Shown here in pieces: positions 16,228-24,765 of a DNA stretch of 39,634 nucleotides. Source of the DNA: Actinomycetaceae bacterium (GTDB taxonomy: Bacteria > Actinomycetota > Actinomycetes > Actinomycetales > Actinomycetaceae). Position 1 is the first letter of the stretch; the number at the start of each line of letters is the position of its first letter. Under the pieces are notes generated by a model that was not told where the DNA came from, made no database searches, and saw nothing but the letters and a program-made list of their open reading frames with translations. The DNA is taken from NCBI GenBank assembly GCA_015062745.1, contig SUUB01000005.1, positions 60,928 through 100,561 on the forward strand, read 5' to 3'. Both the position numbers and the translations under genes were made by a program.

Positions 16228-18537
16228 ATGGCGGAGCAACAGAGCGGCGAGGTGACAACACCCAGAGTATTTTCGCGCTTGAACTGGCTGGCGAATCGGG
16301 GCAGTTCACAGGTGCCGCCCGCTCTGGAACCTCTTATGCGCGCGCTGGGCACGAAGAACGTCAACAAGGCGCGGATTATCCGCGCCTTTGACATCGCCAA
16401 CCGCTGCCACGAAGGGCAGTTCCGCAAATCGGGTGAACCGTACATCACCCACCCGGTTGCGGTTGCCACCATCCTCGCCGAGCTCGGCCTAGACGAAGAC
16501 ACGATTGTCGGCGCCTTGCTGCATGATACGGTTGAGGACACCGGGTACACCTTGGAGCAGGTGCGTTCCGAGTTCGGCTCGACGGTGGAGCTGCTTGTGG
16601 ACGGCGTCACCAAGTTGGACAAAGTGGAATACGGAGAAGCTGCCCAGGCTGAGACGGTCCGCAAGATGGTTATCGCCATGTCGAAAGACATCCGTGTTCT
16701 ACTCATCAAGCTGGCCGACCGGCTCCACAATGCCCGGACCTGGAAATACATGCCCGCAGACCGGGCGCAAAACAAGGCGCGTGAGACGCTGGAGATATAC
16801 GCTCCTCTCGCTCACCGGCTGGGCATGAACTCCATCAAATGGGAGTTGGAGGACTTATCCTTCCACACCCTTTACCCGGCGGTATATTCCGAAATTGAGA
16901 GGCTGGTGGCCGAGCGCACTCCCGAGCGTGAGGTTTACATCACCCAGATCAAGCAGATTCTTGAGCGTGAACTGCGCAACGCGCATATCCGGTGCACGAT
17001 CACCGGGCGTCCCAAGCATTACTACTCGATTTACCAGAAGATGATTCTGCGCGGTAAGGACTTCGAGGACATCTACGACCTTGTCGGTGTGCGGGTGCTT
17101 GTGGAGACGATTCCCGACTGCTATGCCGCGCTAGGTGTTGCCAATACGGTATTCACTCCGATCCAAGGGCGGATCAAGGACTACATCTCCAGCCCGAAGT
17201 TCAACCTCTACCAGTCGATCCATACCACCGTTATCGGCCCCGGAGGCAGGTCGTTGGAGATCCAAATCCGCACGTATGACATGCACCGGAGGGCCGAGTA
17301 CGGTGTTGCCGCTCACTGGCGTTATAAGGAGAACCCGAACGCCAACCGTAAGAAGGGCGACGAGAAGACATCGGAGCAGGAGACGCAGCTGAACTGGCTC
17401 CGGCAACTGGTGGACTGGCAACGCGAGACCGCCGATCCCGCAGAGTTCCTCGATTCGCTGCGCTTCGAAATCTCCGGCAATCAGGTCTACGTTTTCACAC
17501 CCAAGGGGCAGGTTATGGGCTTGCCCGCCGGCTCGACACCCGTCGACTTCGCCTATGCGGTTCACACCGAGGTCGGCCATCGCACGGTGGGGGCGAAGGT
17601 CAATGATCGGCTAGTAACCCTCGATCACCGGCTCGAATCAGGCGATACGGTGGAGATCATTACCGCGAAGAGCCCAGATGCGGGGCCTTCACAGGGCTGG
17701 CTCGACTTCGTTGCTTCTCCCCGGGCACGCGCGAAGATCAAGTCGTGGTTCAAGCACTCACAGCGTGACCAGGCCGTGGAGCAGGGCAAGGAGAAACTGG
17801 CAAAGGCGATTCGACGCAAGAACCAGCCGGTCCAACGCCTTATGAGTCATGACACTCTGCGTGCCGTCGCCCAGGACTTGAACTGCGACGACGTCACGGG
17901 CCTGTACGCAACCATTGGATCGGGTGGCCTCTCCGCCGAGACGGTCGTGCGGCGTCTGATCAGTTCGCAGGGGGGCGAGGCCGGCGTCGAGGAGACCCTG
18001 GCCGAGGCGGTCACTCCGACTCGTATCCAACACCGGCGTACGGTAGGTGGCGATTCTGCAGTGGTCGTTCAATCCTTGGATTCCTCGGATGTGCTGGTGA
18101 AACTCGCCAAATGCTGCACCCCCGTGCCGCCGGATCGAATCGTCGGCTTCGTGACGCGTGGCAACGGACTGTCGGTCCACCGGTCCGACTGTCCGAATGT
18201 GACATCGCTACGCAAGGAGCCGGAGCGTTTCATCGACGTCGCCTGGGCTGAGGGAGCCGACGCCGTCTACCTGGTTCAGGTCCAAGTCGAGGCGCTAGAC
18301 CGGCAGGGCCTTCTCTCGGATATCTCACGTGTTCTCTCCGAACACGGAGTGAATCTACTCCGAGGAAATATGACGACCACGAAGGAACGCGTCGCCGTGT
18401 GCAGTTTCGTCTTCGAGATGGCGGACCCGCGCCACCTTGAACAGGTGTTACGTGAGCTGCGCAAGATCGAGGGTGTCTACGACGCCCACCGCGTTACCGG
18501 TGTGAAGGGGCGGACAAGCGCGCGTGAGCGCTCCTGA
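16228..18537 (+). CDS. relA: Bifunctional (p)ppGpp synthetase/hydrolase (Rel)
   Basis: Long RelA/SpoT homolog, 769 aa, that makes and degrades (p)ppGpp in the stringent response. Domains in order: HD hydrolase with His75 (THPVAV) and HDTVEDT at 99-105, which suggests hydrolase activity; synthetase domain with DIYDLVGVRVLV and YQSIHTTV (about 270-340); TGS domain VYVFTPKGQVMGLPAGSTP (about 420-480); a Cys-containing segment KLAKCCTPVPPD (about 622-633); and a C-terminal ACT domain (about 680-760). ATG 16228 is preferred over a longer GTG start at 16198 because of the TATCAT element 6 bases upstream, implying a leaderless message. It ends overlapping a convergent gene by 44 bases. Confidence 0.96.
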   Translation: MAEQQSGEVTTPRVFSRLNWLANRGSSQVPPALEPLMRALGTKNVNKARIIRAFDIANRCHEGQFRKSGEPYITHPVAVATILAELGLDEDTIVGALLHDTVEDTGYTLEQVRSEFGSTVELLVDGVTKLDKVEYGEAAQAETVRKMVIAMSKDIRVLLIKLADRLHNARTWKYMPADRAQNKARETLEIYAPLAHRLGMNSIKWELEDLSFHTLYPAVYSEIERLVAERTPEREVYITQIKQILERELRNAHIRCTITGRPKHYYSIYQKMILRGKDFEDIYDLVGVRVLVETIPDCYAALGVANTVFTPIQGRIKDYISSPKFNLYQSIHTTVIGPGGRSLEIQIRTYDMHRRAEYGVAAHWRYKENPNANRKKGDEKTSEQETQLNWLRQLVDWQRETADPAEFLDSLRFEISGNQVYVFTPKGQVMGLPAGSTPVDFAYAVHTEVGHRTVGAKVNDRLVTLDHRLESGDTVEIITAKSPDAGPSQGWLDFVASPRARAKIKSWFKHSQRDQAVEQGKEKLAKAIRRKNQPVQRLMSHDTLRAVAQDLNCDDVTGLYATIGSGGLSAETVVRRLISSQGGEAGVEETLAEAVTPTRIQHRRTVGGDSAVVVQSLDSSDVLVKLAKCCTPVPPDRIVGFVTRGNGLSVHRSDCPNVTSLRKEPERFIDVAWAEGADAVYLVQVQVEALDRQGLLSDISRVLSEHGVNLLRGNMTTTKERVAVCSFVFEMADPRHLEQVLRELRKIEGVYDAHRVTGVKGRTSARERS

Positions 18538-19066
18538 TGGCAATCCGCCTGCGGTGCTGCACGTAGGCGGGCAGCTGCGCGGCTATGGCGCGGGCTCGTG
18601 GCAGGCCCGGGCGTCGCGATTCCATCTGGAGATGGGCCTGGAGTTCGTGCACACTCAGGCAGGTATCAAATAGCCGGAGAACGCCCTCAATAGCCACATC
18701 TGTTCGTTCCATCAGCAGCAGATCGGCGCCCGTTCGAGCCGGGTTCGTCACAGCGAGTCCACCGATCACCCGCACATATGCGGTGGGAATGCTCCGTCGA
18801 AAGATGATGGGTGGCCGACTGTGCCCGGGATGCGCACCTAGAACTGCCGGCGGACGGTCGGGAGGCCACCATCCGGTGTGAATCCACAGCGCGCTCAACG
18901 AAACGGCCGTGGCTCCAACAGGTAGCAGGGGTACGAGTAGGGCAGCGCGGAGGCAAGGTCTGGTCGTCAGATCCGCAGGTGCGGCTCTTCCCGGTGCGTA
19001 TTCAACCAGCAGGCCCTCACGGACTAGGATTCGCTGTGGTCCACTGACTGTTTCGTTTTGTGCCAT
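18494..19066 (-). CDS. Orphan protein resembling AbiEi-type antitoxin proteins
   Basis: 190 aa from the ATG at 19066. The middle segment VRVIGGLAVTNPARTGADLL resembles the motif (v-dGLpVT-PaRTaaDLL) common to actinobacterial proteins annotated as AbiEi-family antitoxins. A stretch like EGVLRLFDTCLSVHELQAHL follows, as in those proteins. I see no winged-helix N-terminus of the usual length and no AbiEii-like nucleotidyltransferase partner nearby, so it may be a degraded or repurposed member. A start at 19150 would run through the DUF349 terminator, so 19066 is preferred. TATGAA lies 6 bases upstream (leaderless). Its 3' end overlaps relA tail to tail. Confidence 0.5.
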   Translation of the reverse strand: MAQNETVSGPQRILVREGLLVEYAPGRAAPADLTTRPCLRAALLVPLLPVGATAVSLSALWIHTGWWPPDRPPAVLGAHPGHSRPPIIFRRSIPTAYVRVIGGLAVTNPARTGADLLLMERTDVAIEGVLRLFDTCLSVHELQAHLQMESRRPGLPRARAIAAQLPAYVQHRRRIAIRSAHARLSAPSHR

Positions 19067-19072
19067 GCATGA

Positions 19073-19078
19073 TTCATA
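19073..19078 (-). promoter_or_regulatory. Candidate -10 for the AbiEi-like gene
   Basis: On the minus strand TATGAA ends 6 bases before the ATG at 19066. No ribosome binding site is visible, consistent with a leaderless message. Confidence 0.35.
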
Positions 19079-19129
19079 GCGGTTGGGGCAGGCCCACCGC
19101 ATCTGCAATCCACCGCATTGGCAGGAAAA

Positions 19130-19170
19130 CGCCCTGTGGAAAACCGCCAACAGCAGCTTCCCACAGGGCG
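19130..19170 (-). terminator. Rho-independent terminator of the DUF349 gene
   Basis: On the minus strand CGCCCTGTGG (19170-19161) pairs perfectly with CCACAGGGCG (19139-19130) around a 21-base loop, followed by GTTTTCC. It lies 46 bases past the DUF349 stop codon. Confidence 0.75.
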
Positions 19171-19215
19171 AGTTGGATAGCTCGGAAGATTTGGCGAACT
19201 CAAAGGTCCGGCGAC

Positions 19216-20568
19216 TCAGAGATCCTTCGTGACCTGATCAAGCCAAGCCTGACGGGCCTTCTTGTTCTCCTCCAGCTGCGCTACCTGTTTGGTGTCACCC
19301 GCAGCCTGCGCGGCCGCAATTTCCTCGTCGAGGTCAGCGATCAGTTTCTGCAACTGGGCCGCCATGCCGTCGGAACGCTGCTGCTTCTCTGGGTCGGTTC
19401 GCCGCCACCGCTCGTTCTCGGCGGCACGTACCGCATCCTCGATCTCCCGCAGCCGCCCCTCGGTGCGGTTAATATCACCGCGTGGAACCATGCCGATCGC
19501 GTCCCAGCGGTCTTCAATATCGCGTAGCGTCGCGCGTGCCGCCTCCGGGTCGCGTACGGGCAGAATCTTCTCCGCTTCCGCGACGAGGGCAAGCTTCGCG
19601 GCCAGATTCTCGTTGAACTCCTCGTCGCGCGCGGAGAAATGCGCCGAGCGCGCGTCGAAGAACGCCTGTTGTGCGCGGTGGAAACGCTCCCAGAGTTTAT
19701 CGTCGTCCTTGCGCGTGGTTCGGCCCGCCTGGCGCCATTCATCCATCAGCTGCCGGAACTCGGCGGCGGTCGCATTCCAGTTCGTCGACGCCGACAGTGC
19801 TTCCGCGCGCTCGATGAGCGCATTCTTCCGAGCGGTCACCTCACTGCGCTGCGTCTCAAGAGCTGCGAAATGCTGCCGGCGCATACGATCGAATTGGGTA
19901 CGCGCGCGCGAGAAGCGTTTCCACAGCGCCTCCTCGGTGGGCCTATCGATGCGCGGTCCAGCCTTTTGAGCAGCCTTCCACTGCTCAAAAATCTGCCCGA
20001 GTTCGTCTCGTGAGTTTCGCCAGTGGATCTTGTCTGGATCCGCTGCGGCAATTGCTTCCGCGCGCTCCACGAGCTGCGTGCGCTCGGCCAGCGCCTGGGC
20101 ACGTGCCTCTTCCCGCTGTGCGTTCAGCTGCTCACGACGTGAGCTGATGCGTTCGCGCAGTGAGGCAACACGGGTGCGCAGTGCATCAACATCACCGACC
20201 ACGGCGGGATTGACGAGTTGTTCGTCCAGAGCCTTCAGCGAGGCGGAAGCCTCCTCGGGGCTGATGTGTTCAATTCGAGTGGTCAGTAGTGTAACCTGCG
20301 CCTCAAGATCAAGGTATCGCCGTACGTACAGCGACAACGCGTCCTCGGCGGACCCGCCGGCGGCATACTGGCCAACAATCCGTTCGCCATCGCCGGAACG
20401 CAGCCAGACATTGCCGTCATCGTCGACTCGGCCCCAAGCGGCGGCGCGGGCTGCTGCGGCCTCGTCAAGGGGAGTCGGTGTGCCAGCGGGCTGCGGGGCG
20501 GCCGGACGTGGCCGAGGAATGGGTCTGGGAACAGGGTGCGGCTTCGGTGCGGGAGTGGACTCACTCAT
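19216..20568 (-). CDS. DUF349 domain protein
   Basis: 450 aa cytosolic protein. After a Pro/Arg-rich disordered N-terminus (about 1-32) comes a conserved segment around GRVDDDGNVWLRSGDGERIVGQ, then long charged helices containing several DUF349 repeats (for example EQWKAAQKAGPRIDRPTEEALWK, split by the usual F-x-x-AR-x-x-F pattern). The fold is predicted coiled coil. DUF349 proteins lack a firm biochemical role. ATG 20568 has AAGGAG 7 bases upstream. It is a single-gene unit ending in a strong terminator, and diverges from the metallo-hydrolase gene across 283 bases. Confidence 0.9.
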   Translation of the reverse strand: MSESTPAPKPHPVPRPIPRPRPAAPQPAGTPTPLDEAAAARAAAWGRVDDDGNVWLRSGDGERIVGQYAAGGSAEDALSLYVRRYLDLEAQVTLLTTRIEHISPEEASASLKALDEQLVNPAVVGDVDALRTRVASLRERISSRREQLNAQREEARAQALAERTQLVERAEAIAAADPDKIHWRNSRDELGQIFEQWKAAQKAGPRIDRPTEEALWKRFSRARTQFDRMRRQHFAALETQRSEVTARKNALIERAEALSASTNWNATAAEFRQLMDEWRQAGRTTRKDDDKLWERFHRAQQAFFDARSAHFSARDEEFNENLAAKLALVAEAEKILPVRDPEAARATLRDIEDRWDAIGMVPRGDINRTEGRLREIEDAVRAAENERWRRTDPEKQQRSDGMAAQLQKLIADLDEEIAAAQAAGDTKQVAQLEENKKARQAWLDQVTKDL

Positions 20569-20851
20569 GTGGGCTCCTTAGAGGAGACGACGCCGGTCGA
20601 CGTCGTTCGTACGGCAGTGACGATGCCAGTCTACGTTCTTTCGCCGTCGACTTCGGCCACTGACTGAAATAATCTACCAGCGGAAGGGCCGCAGAGGCGA
20701 CGGGACATGGCGGACTGCCTCAAAGCACCCGTGCGCGGTGATACTTCGCCGTGCACGTTGAAGGAAGAGCGAAGCGCGACTGGAATGATACGACCCGGCA
20801 GAATGAGCGGCTGCCGTGCATTGCAGGGGCTCAACGTAATACGGTGGGTAC
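20569..20851. other. Divergent intergenic region between DUF349 and metallo-hydrolase genes
   Basis: No gene seen in 283 bases. On the minus strand TAGACT (rc of AGTCTA near 20620) is a possible -10 for the DUF349 gene. The plus-strand -10 candidate for the hydrolase is listed separately. Confidence 0.35.
20840..20845 (+). promoter_or_regulatory. Candidate -10 for a leaderless metallo-hydrolase mRNA
   Basis: TACGGT ends 6 bases before ATG 20852; the intervening GGGTAC is a poor ribosome binding site. Confidence 0.35.
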
Positions 20852-21583
20852 ATGATTCTGCTGCGATACTCTCAGACGCTTATCGAGGCCAACTGCTATA
20901 TCCTTGCCGATTCGGATCAGCGGCAGGCGCTTGTTGTTGATCCCGGTGCGGGAGCGGCCCAGTGGGTGAAAGCTACTTTACAGACGCGAGGCTTGGAACT
21001 CGCAGCCGTTCTGTGCACGCACGGGCATTCGGATCACGTATGGGACGCCGCTCTGGTTGCGGGCGACGCTCCCGTCTACATTCCCGAACCGGATATGTAC
21101 CGGCTTGACGACCCCACGAGTACATCTGCGGCTTACGCGGGCGCCTTCGTGACCTTCTCCGGCCACGAGTGGGAACGCCCACAGGTCTGTTTGCGCGCTC
21201 CTGCGGCCATGTTCGAAGGTGGAGGGATGGAACTTGTACCCGGAATTTGGCTACGCGCGGTTCCGGCACCCGGACACACCGAAGGGTCAACGGTGTTCCT
21301 CTTCTCCGGATCGATCGACGAGGACCGTGAGGCTCCCGGTATTCCGGAGTGGGCTGGGGGAACAGCTCTGATGCTGACCGGAGATGTTCTGTTCAACAAC
21401 GGAGTGGGGCGTACCGATCTTCCCGGTGGTGACCCGCGGGCGGCCGCCGAGTCTCTGCGCACGCTGGTGCAGGTTATCGACCCGGCAACGATCTTCTTCC
21501 CGGGGCACGGGCCGTCCTCGACCATGGGGCGCGAGATCAAACATTCTTACTACCTGCGCCAGGCGATGGCCGCCGGAGAATAG
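20852..21583 (+). CDS. Metallo-beta-lactamase-fold hydrolase (glyoxalase II-like)
   Basis: 243 aa. The HxHxDH metal motif is THGHSDHVWD (about residues 56-65). The remaining metal ligands are seen in PAPGHTEGST, LMLTGDVLFNNGVGRTDLP and FPGHGPSST. This set is typical of hydroxyacylglutathione hydrolase-like proteins that use two metal ions. Actinobacteria mostly lack glutathione, so the natural thioester or other substrate is unknown. It lies just upstream of hisS, a common actinobacterial neighbour, but 141 bases separate the two. Confidence 0.9.
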   Translation: MILLRYSQTLIEANCYILADSDQRQALVVDPGAGAAQWVKATLQTRGLELAAVLCTHGHSDHVWDAALVAGDAPVYIPEPDMYRLDDPTSTSAAYAGAFVTFSGHEWERPQVCLRAPAAMFEGGGMELVPGIWLRAVPAPGHTEGSTVFLFSGSIDEDREAPGIPEWAGGTALMLTGDVLFNNGVGRTDLPGGDPRAAAESLRTLVQVIDPATIFFPGHGPSSTMGREIKHSYYLRQAMAAGE

Positions 21584-21693
21584 AACGCCGGTGCGGCACA
21601 TTGTGGCCTCGCCACGTCGGTGCATGCACATGCAACCGCGTTAAACGGGTGCCGACAGTTACTTTTGCCCTGTTACGGCCTGCCAAAATGAGG

Positions 21694-21699
21694 TATAGG
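21694..21699 (+). promoter_or_regulatory. Candidate -10 for hisS
   Basis: TATAGG at 21694-21699 would give a leader of about 20 bases. TGTTAC is the hexamer 17 bases upstream and is a weak -35. Confidence 0.35.
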
Positions 21700-21724
21700 G
21701 CCGAATCGTGAAAGAATATGCGCC

Positions 21725-23044
21725 ATGAAGATTGCCCCTCTGTCAGGATTCCCCGAGTGGTTGCCCGCTGAGCGAATTGTCGAGCAGCGCATCCTGGACA
21801 CCCTGCGTTCAACATTTGAGCTACATGGATTTGCCGGCATCGAAACACGTGCTGTTGAGCCACTGGATCAATTGTTACGCAAGGGTGAGACGTCCAAGGA
21901 GGTATACCTGCTCAGGCGTCTGCAGGGTGATGAGCGAGACTCCGAACTGGGACTGCATTTCGACCTCACGGTGCCACTGGCACGTTATGTGCTAGAGAAC
22001 GCCGGAAAGCTCGAGTTCCCCTTCAAGCGTTACCAGATGCAGAAAGTGTGGCGCGGAGAGCGGCCGCAAGACGGTCGCTACCGCGAATTCGTGCAAGCCG
22101 ATGTCGATGTTGTCGGCACCGATACGCTGGCCTTCCACCACGAAATCGAACTGCCGCTGGTGATGGTTGATGCGCTGGGTAAATTACCCATTCCCCGTGT
22201 TATCGTCCGTGCCTCCAACCGCAAGGTTGCGCAGGGTTTCTACGAGGCCATCGGTATCCAAGACATTGACGAAACGCTCCGCGTCGTCGACAAACTGGAT
22301 AAAGTCGGGCCGCAGGTCGTGGCGGAAATGCTGCAGGAACGGGTGGGCGCCACCGAAGAACAGGTGCGTCTCGCCCTGGCACTGGCAGACATCTACGGTG
22401 CGGATGCCTCGGTGGTCGATCGCGTACGTGAATTGGGCTACACGTCGGATCTGTTGGAGCAGGGGCTCGAAGAGCTAGCAGCTCTGCTTGAAGGTGCGAA
22501 TGCCCTGATCCCCGGGTCGGTTGTCGCCGATCTGAAGATCGCCCGCGGTTTGGATTACTATACCGGGACGGTCTACGAGTCGACCTTGGTAGGACACGAG
22601 GATCTTGGTTCCGTATGTTCCGGCGGTCGTTATGATTCATTGGCCAGTGACGGAAAGCGTGTCTACCCGGGTGTTGGGCTTTCGATTGGGGTCTCACGCC
22701 TGGTGTCGCGTGTTATCAATCGTGGTCTCGTCAAGGCGACGCGCTCCGTTCCGACCGCTGTGCTAGTAGCTGTGAACAATGAGGAGGAGCGCAGGCATGC
22801 CGAGAGGACGGCAATGGCACTGCGGCGGCGTGGCATCCCGGCAGACGTTTCGCCAAACAGCTCCAAATTCGGCAAGCAGATTCGCTTCGCAGATCGCCGG
22901 GGTATCCCATATGTCTGGTTCAACACGGAGGAAGGCGAACAGGTCAAGGACATCCGTTCCGGAGAACAAATCGCGGCCGACCCGGCCACGTGGAAACCGG
23001 CGGAGGAAGACCTCTATCCGCGCCTTGTAAGTGAGTCCGAGTGA
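21725..23044 (+). CDS. hisS: Histidine--tRNA ligase
   Basis: Class II synthetase that charges tRNA-His, 439 aa. Motif 2 is seen around YQMQKVWRGERPQDGRYREF, with the substrate-binding segment LKIARGLDYYTGTVYES (the HisA motif family pattern RGLDYYTG) and motif 3 in GVGLSIGVSRLV. The C-terminal anticodon-binding domain follows. ATG 21725 has only a weak ribosome binding site (GAAAG). The last four bases overlap the start of a dynamin-like GTPase gene (GTGA), an unusual partner for a synthetase. Confidence 0.96.
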   Translation: MKIAPLSGFPEWLPAERIVEQRILDTLRSTFELHGFAGIETRAVEPLDQLLRKGETSKEVYLLRRLQGDERDSELGLHFDLTVPLARYVLENAGKLEFPFKRYQMQKVWRGERPQDGRYREFVQADVDVVGTDTLAFHHEIELPLVMVDALGKLPIPRVIVRASNRKVAQGFYEAIGIQDIDETLRVVDKLDKVGPQVVAEMLQERVGATEEQVRLALALADIYGADASVVDRVRELGYTSDLLEQGLEELAALLEGANALIPGSVVADLKIARGLDYYTGTVYESTLVGHEDLGSVCSGGRYDSLASDGKRVYPGVGLSIGVSRLVSRVINRGLVKATRSVPTAVLVAVNNEEERRHAERTAMALRRRGIPADVSPNSSKFGKQIRFADRRGIPYVWFNTEEGEQVKDIRSGEQIAADPATWKPAEEDLYPRLVSESE

Positions 23045-24765
23045 GTATCCCAACACTGTCATATTCCGGCATTCTCGAACCCTTAGAAGAGCTGCGAGGT
23101 TCGCTGGGCCGCGCCACCTATCCACTGGAGACGCCTGCGGTGGCTGAAGCACGCGAGCAGCGTGGAGACATCGTCAGCCAACTCGACGACTACATCCTGC
23201 CGCGTTACAAGTCGTTGGATGCGCCACTGCTAGCCGTTGTCGGCGGATCAACCGGTTCGGGTAAGTCCACGTTGGTCAACTCCTTGGTACGTGAGCAGGT
23301 GGCTGCGGTGTCCGCGATCCGCCCGACAACCCGCCGCCCACTTCTGCTTCATAACACGCAAGATGCGCGGTGGTTCGAGCCGACGCGTATCCTTCCCGGT
23401 CTTGCGCGCGTGGCGGCGGACCGCAGTGATGGAGATGCGCACAGTGAGTTGGCTTTGGCCGCAAGTGACCATCTCCCCAGCGGTCTGGCGCTTCTCGACT
23501 CTCCCGATATCGACTCGGTGGTCGAAGAGAACCGGCGTTTGGCCGGGCAGCTCCTCAACGCCGCCGACCTATGGGTTTTCGTCACGAGCGCCGCCCGCTA
23601 CGCGGACGCGATACCGTGGGCTTTACTCGATGAGGCGGCCGCACGTAATGTGGTGGTGGCCGTGGTACTGAACCGGCTTCCGATGGGTGCCGGAGCCGAA
23701 GTACGACCGGACCTGGCGCGCCGCCTCGAGGAACGCGGACTGGGGGCTGTACCGCTGTTCTCAATTACCGAACGCCTCGACGAGGAGGGTTTCATCCCTC
23801 GCGAGGACATTGCGCCCGTGCGCGGCTGGTTGCAGGGTCTTGCGCGCGACGCTGGAGCCCGTTCATCCGTTGCCCGTCAGACGCTCGGGGGAGCTGTCGA
23901 CAGTCTGCTGGCGCAGCGGCCCGCGGTGCTCGAAGGACTGACAGAACAATTCGCCACCCGTGACCGACTTGCGACCGCCGTGGAGGACGCGTCCGCCGCG
24001 ACGGAGCAGAGCATTGTGTCTGCTCTTGAAGATGGCAGCATGCTACGAGGCGAGGTGCTGGAACGATGGCAGGAGATCGTCGGCACCGGTGCTTGGATGA
24101 AACGGCTGGAGAGCGGCGTGTCATCTCTGCGTGACCGCATGGGGAGTTGGCTACGCGGAAAACGCAAACCGGACGACGTCGCCACGGAAGATGCCATCGA
24201 GGATTCGCTGCATAGCCTGTTCGTGGCCCACTCTGAAGATACCCTAGCCGCCATCGGTACCGCTTGGACGAACATTCCGGGCTCCCAGCCACTGCTGGAC
24301 GCGGCGCGCCGTAACGTGCGCAGCCATGCGGAAAGAAGCGAAGCAGCAACAGAGTCCATTCGGGCGTGGCAACGCGATGTGATCGATATGATCCGCGAGG
24401 AAGGTCACGGTCGAATGGCGACGGCCCGGGCGCTATCGGTAGGTGTGAACCTTCTCGGTGCAGCATTGATGATCACCATCTTCGCTTCTACGGCGGGGCT
24501 CACGGGTGGTGAGGTTGCGGTGGCGGGTGGAACCGCTGTGCTGGCACAGCGACTGCTCGAGGCCGTTTTCGGCGATGATGCGGTCAGGAGAATGGCACGG
24601 CAGGCGCGCGAGAGCCTGCTTATTCGGGCGTCGGCTTTCCTGGCTACCGATACCGCGCCGTTCGACGACGCCGTTGCCGGTATCGATTTGGATTCGGATA
24701 ATTACGACGCCGTCGTGGCGGCGTTTTCGGCCGTTGCAGCAGCACGTGGGAAGGAATCGCGGTGA
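23041..24765 (+). CDS. Dynamin-like GTPase, first of a tandem pair
   Basis: 574 aa. Walker A (G1) is GGSTGSGKST (about 69-78), a threonine-rich switch segment IRPTTRRP follows (G2), G3 is LLDSPDIDS (about 154-162), and the G4 region is VVLNRLP, not the usual NKxD. A helical middle region precedes one or two hydrophobic segments (about 465-505, LLGAALMITIFASTAGL), so membrane contact is likely. GTG 23041 overlaps the hisS stop and the 3' end overlaps the next GTPase gene, both as GTGA. Dynamin-like pairs in other actinobacteria (Streptomyces DynA/DynB, mycobacterial IniA/IniC) act on membranes in division or stress; the role here is an inference. Confidence 0.85.
   Translation: MSIPTLSYSGILEPLEELRGSLGRATYPLETPAVAEAREQRGDIVSQLDDYILPRYKSLDAPLLAVVGGSTGSGKSTLVNSLVREQVAAVSAIRPTTRRPLLLHNTQDARWFEPTRILPGLARVAADRSDGDAHSELALAASDHLPSGLALLDSPDIDSVVEENRRLAGQLLNAADLWVFVTSAARYADAIPWALLDEAAARNVVVAVVLNRLPMGAGAEVRPDLARRLEERGLGAVPLFSITERLDEEGFIPREDIAPVRGWLQGLARDAGARSSVARQTLGGAVDSLLAQRPAVLEGLTEQFATRDRLATAVEDASAATEQSIVSALEDGSMLRGEVLERWQEIVGTGAWMKRLESGVSSLRDRMGSWLRGKRKPDDVATEDAIEDSLHSLFVAHSEDTLAAIGTAWTNIPGSQPLLDAARRNVRSHAERSEAATESIRAWQRDVIDMIREEGHGRMATARALSVGVNLLGAALMITIFASTAGLTGGEVAVAGGTAVLAQRLLEAVFGDDAVRRMARQARESLLIRASAFLATDTAPFDDAVAGIDLDSDNYDAVVAAFSAVAAARGKESR

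Noticed and set aside
19130-19170. DnaA-box-like TTTTCCACA near the DUF349 terminator
   Set aside because: A single imperfect match that is part of the terminator stem; no cluster of boxes or AT-rich region suggests an origin.
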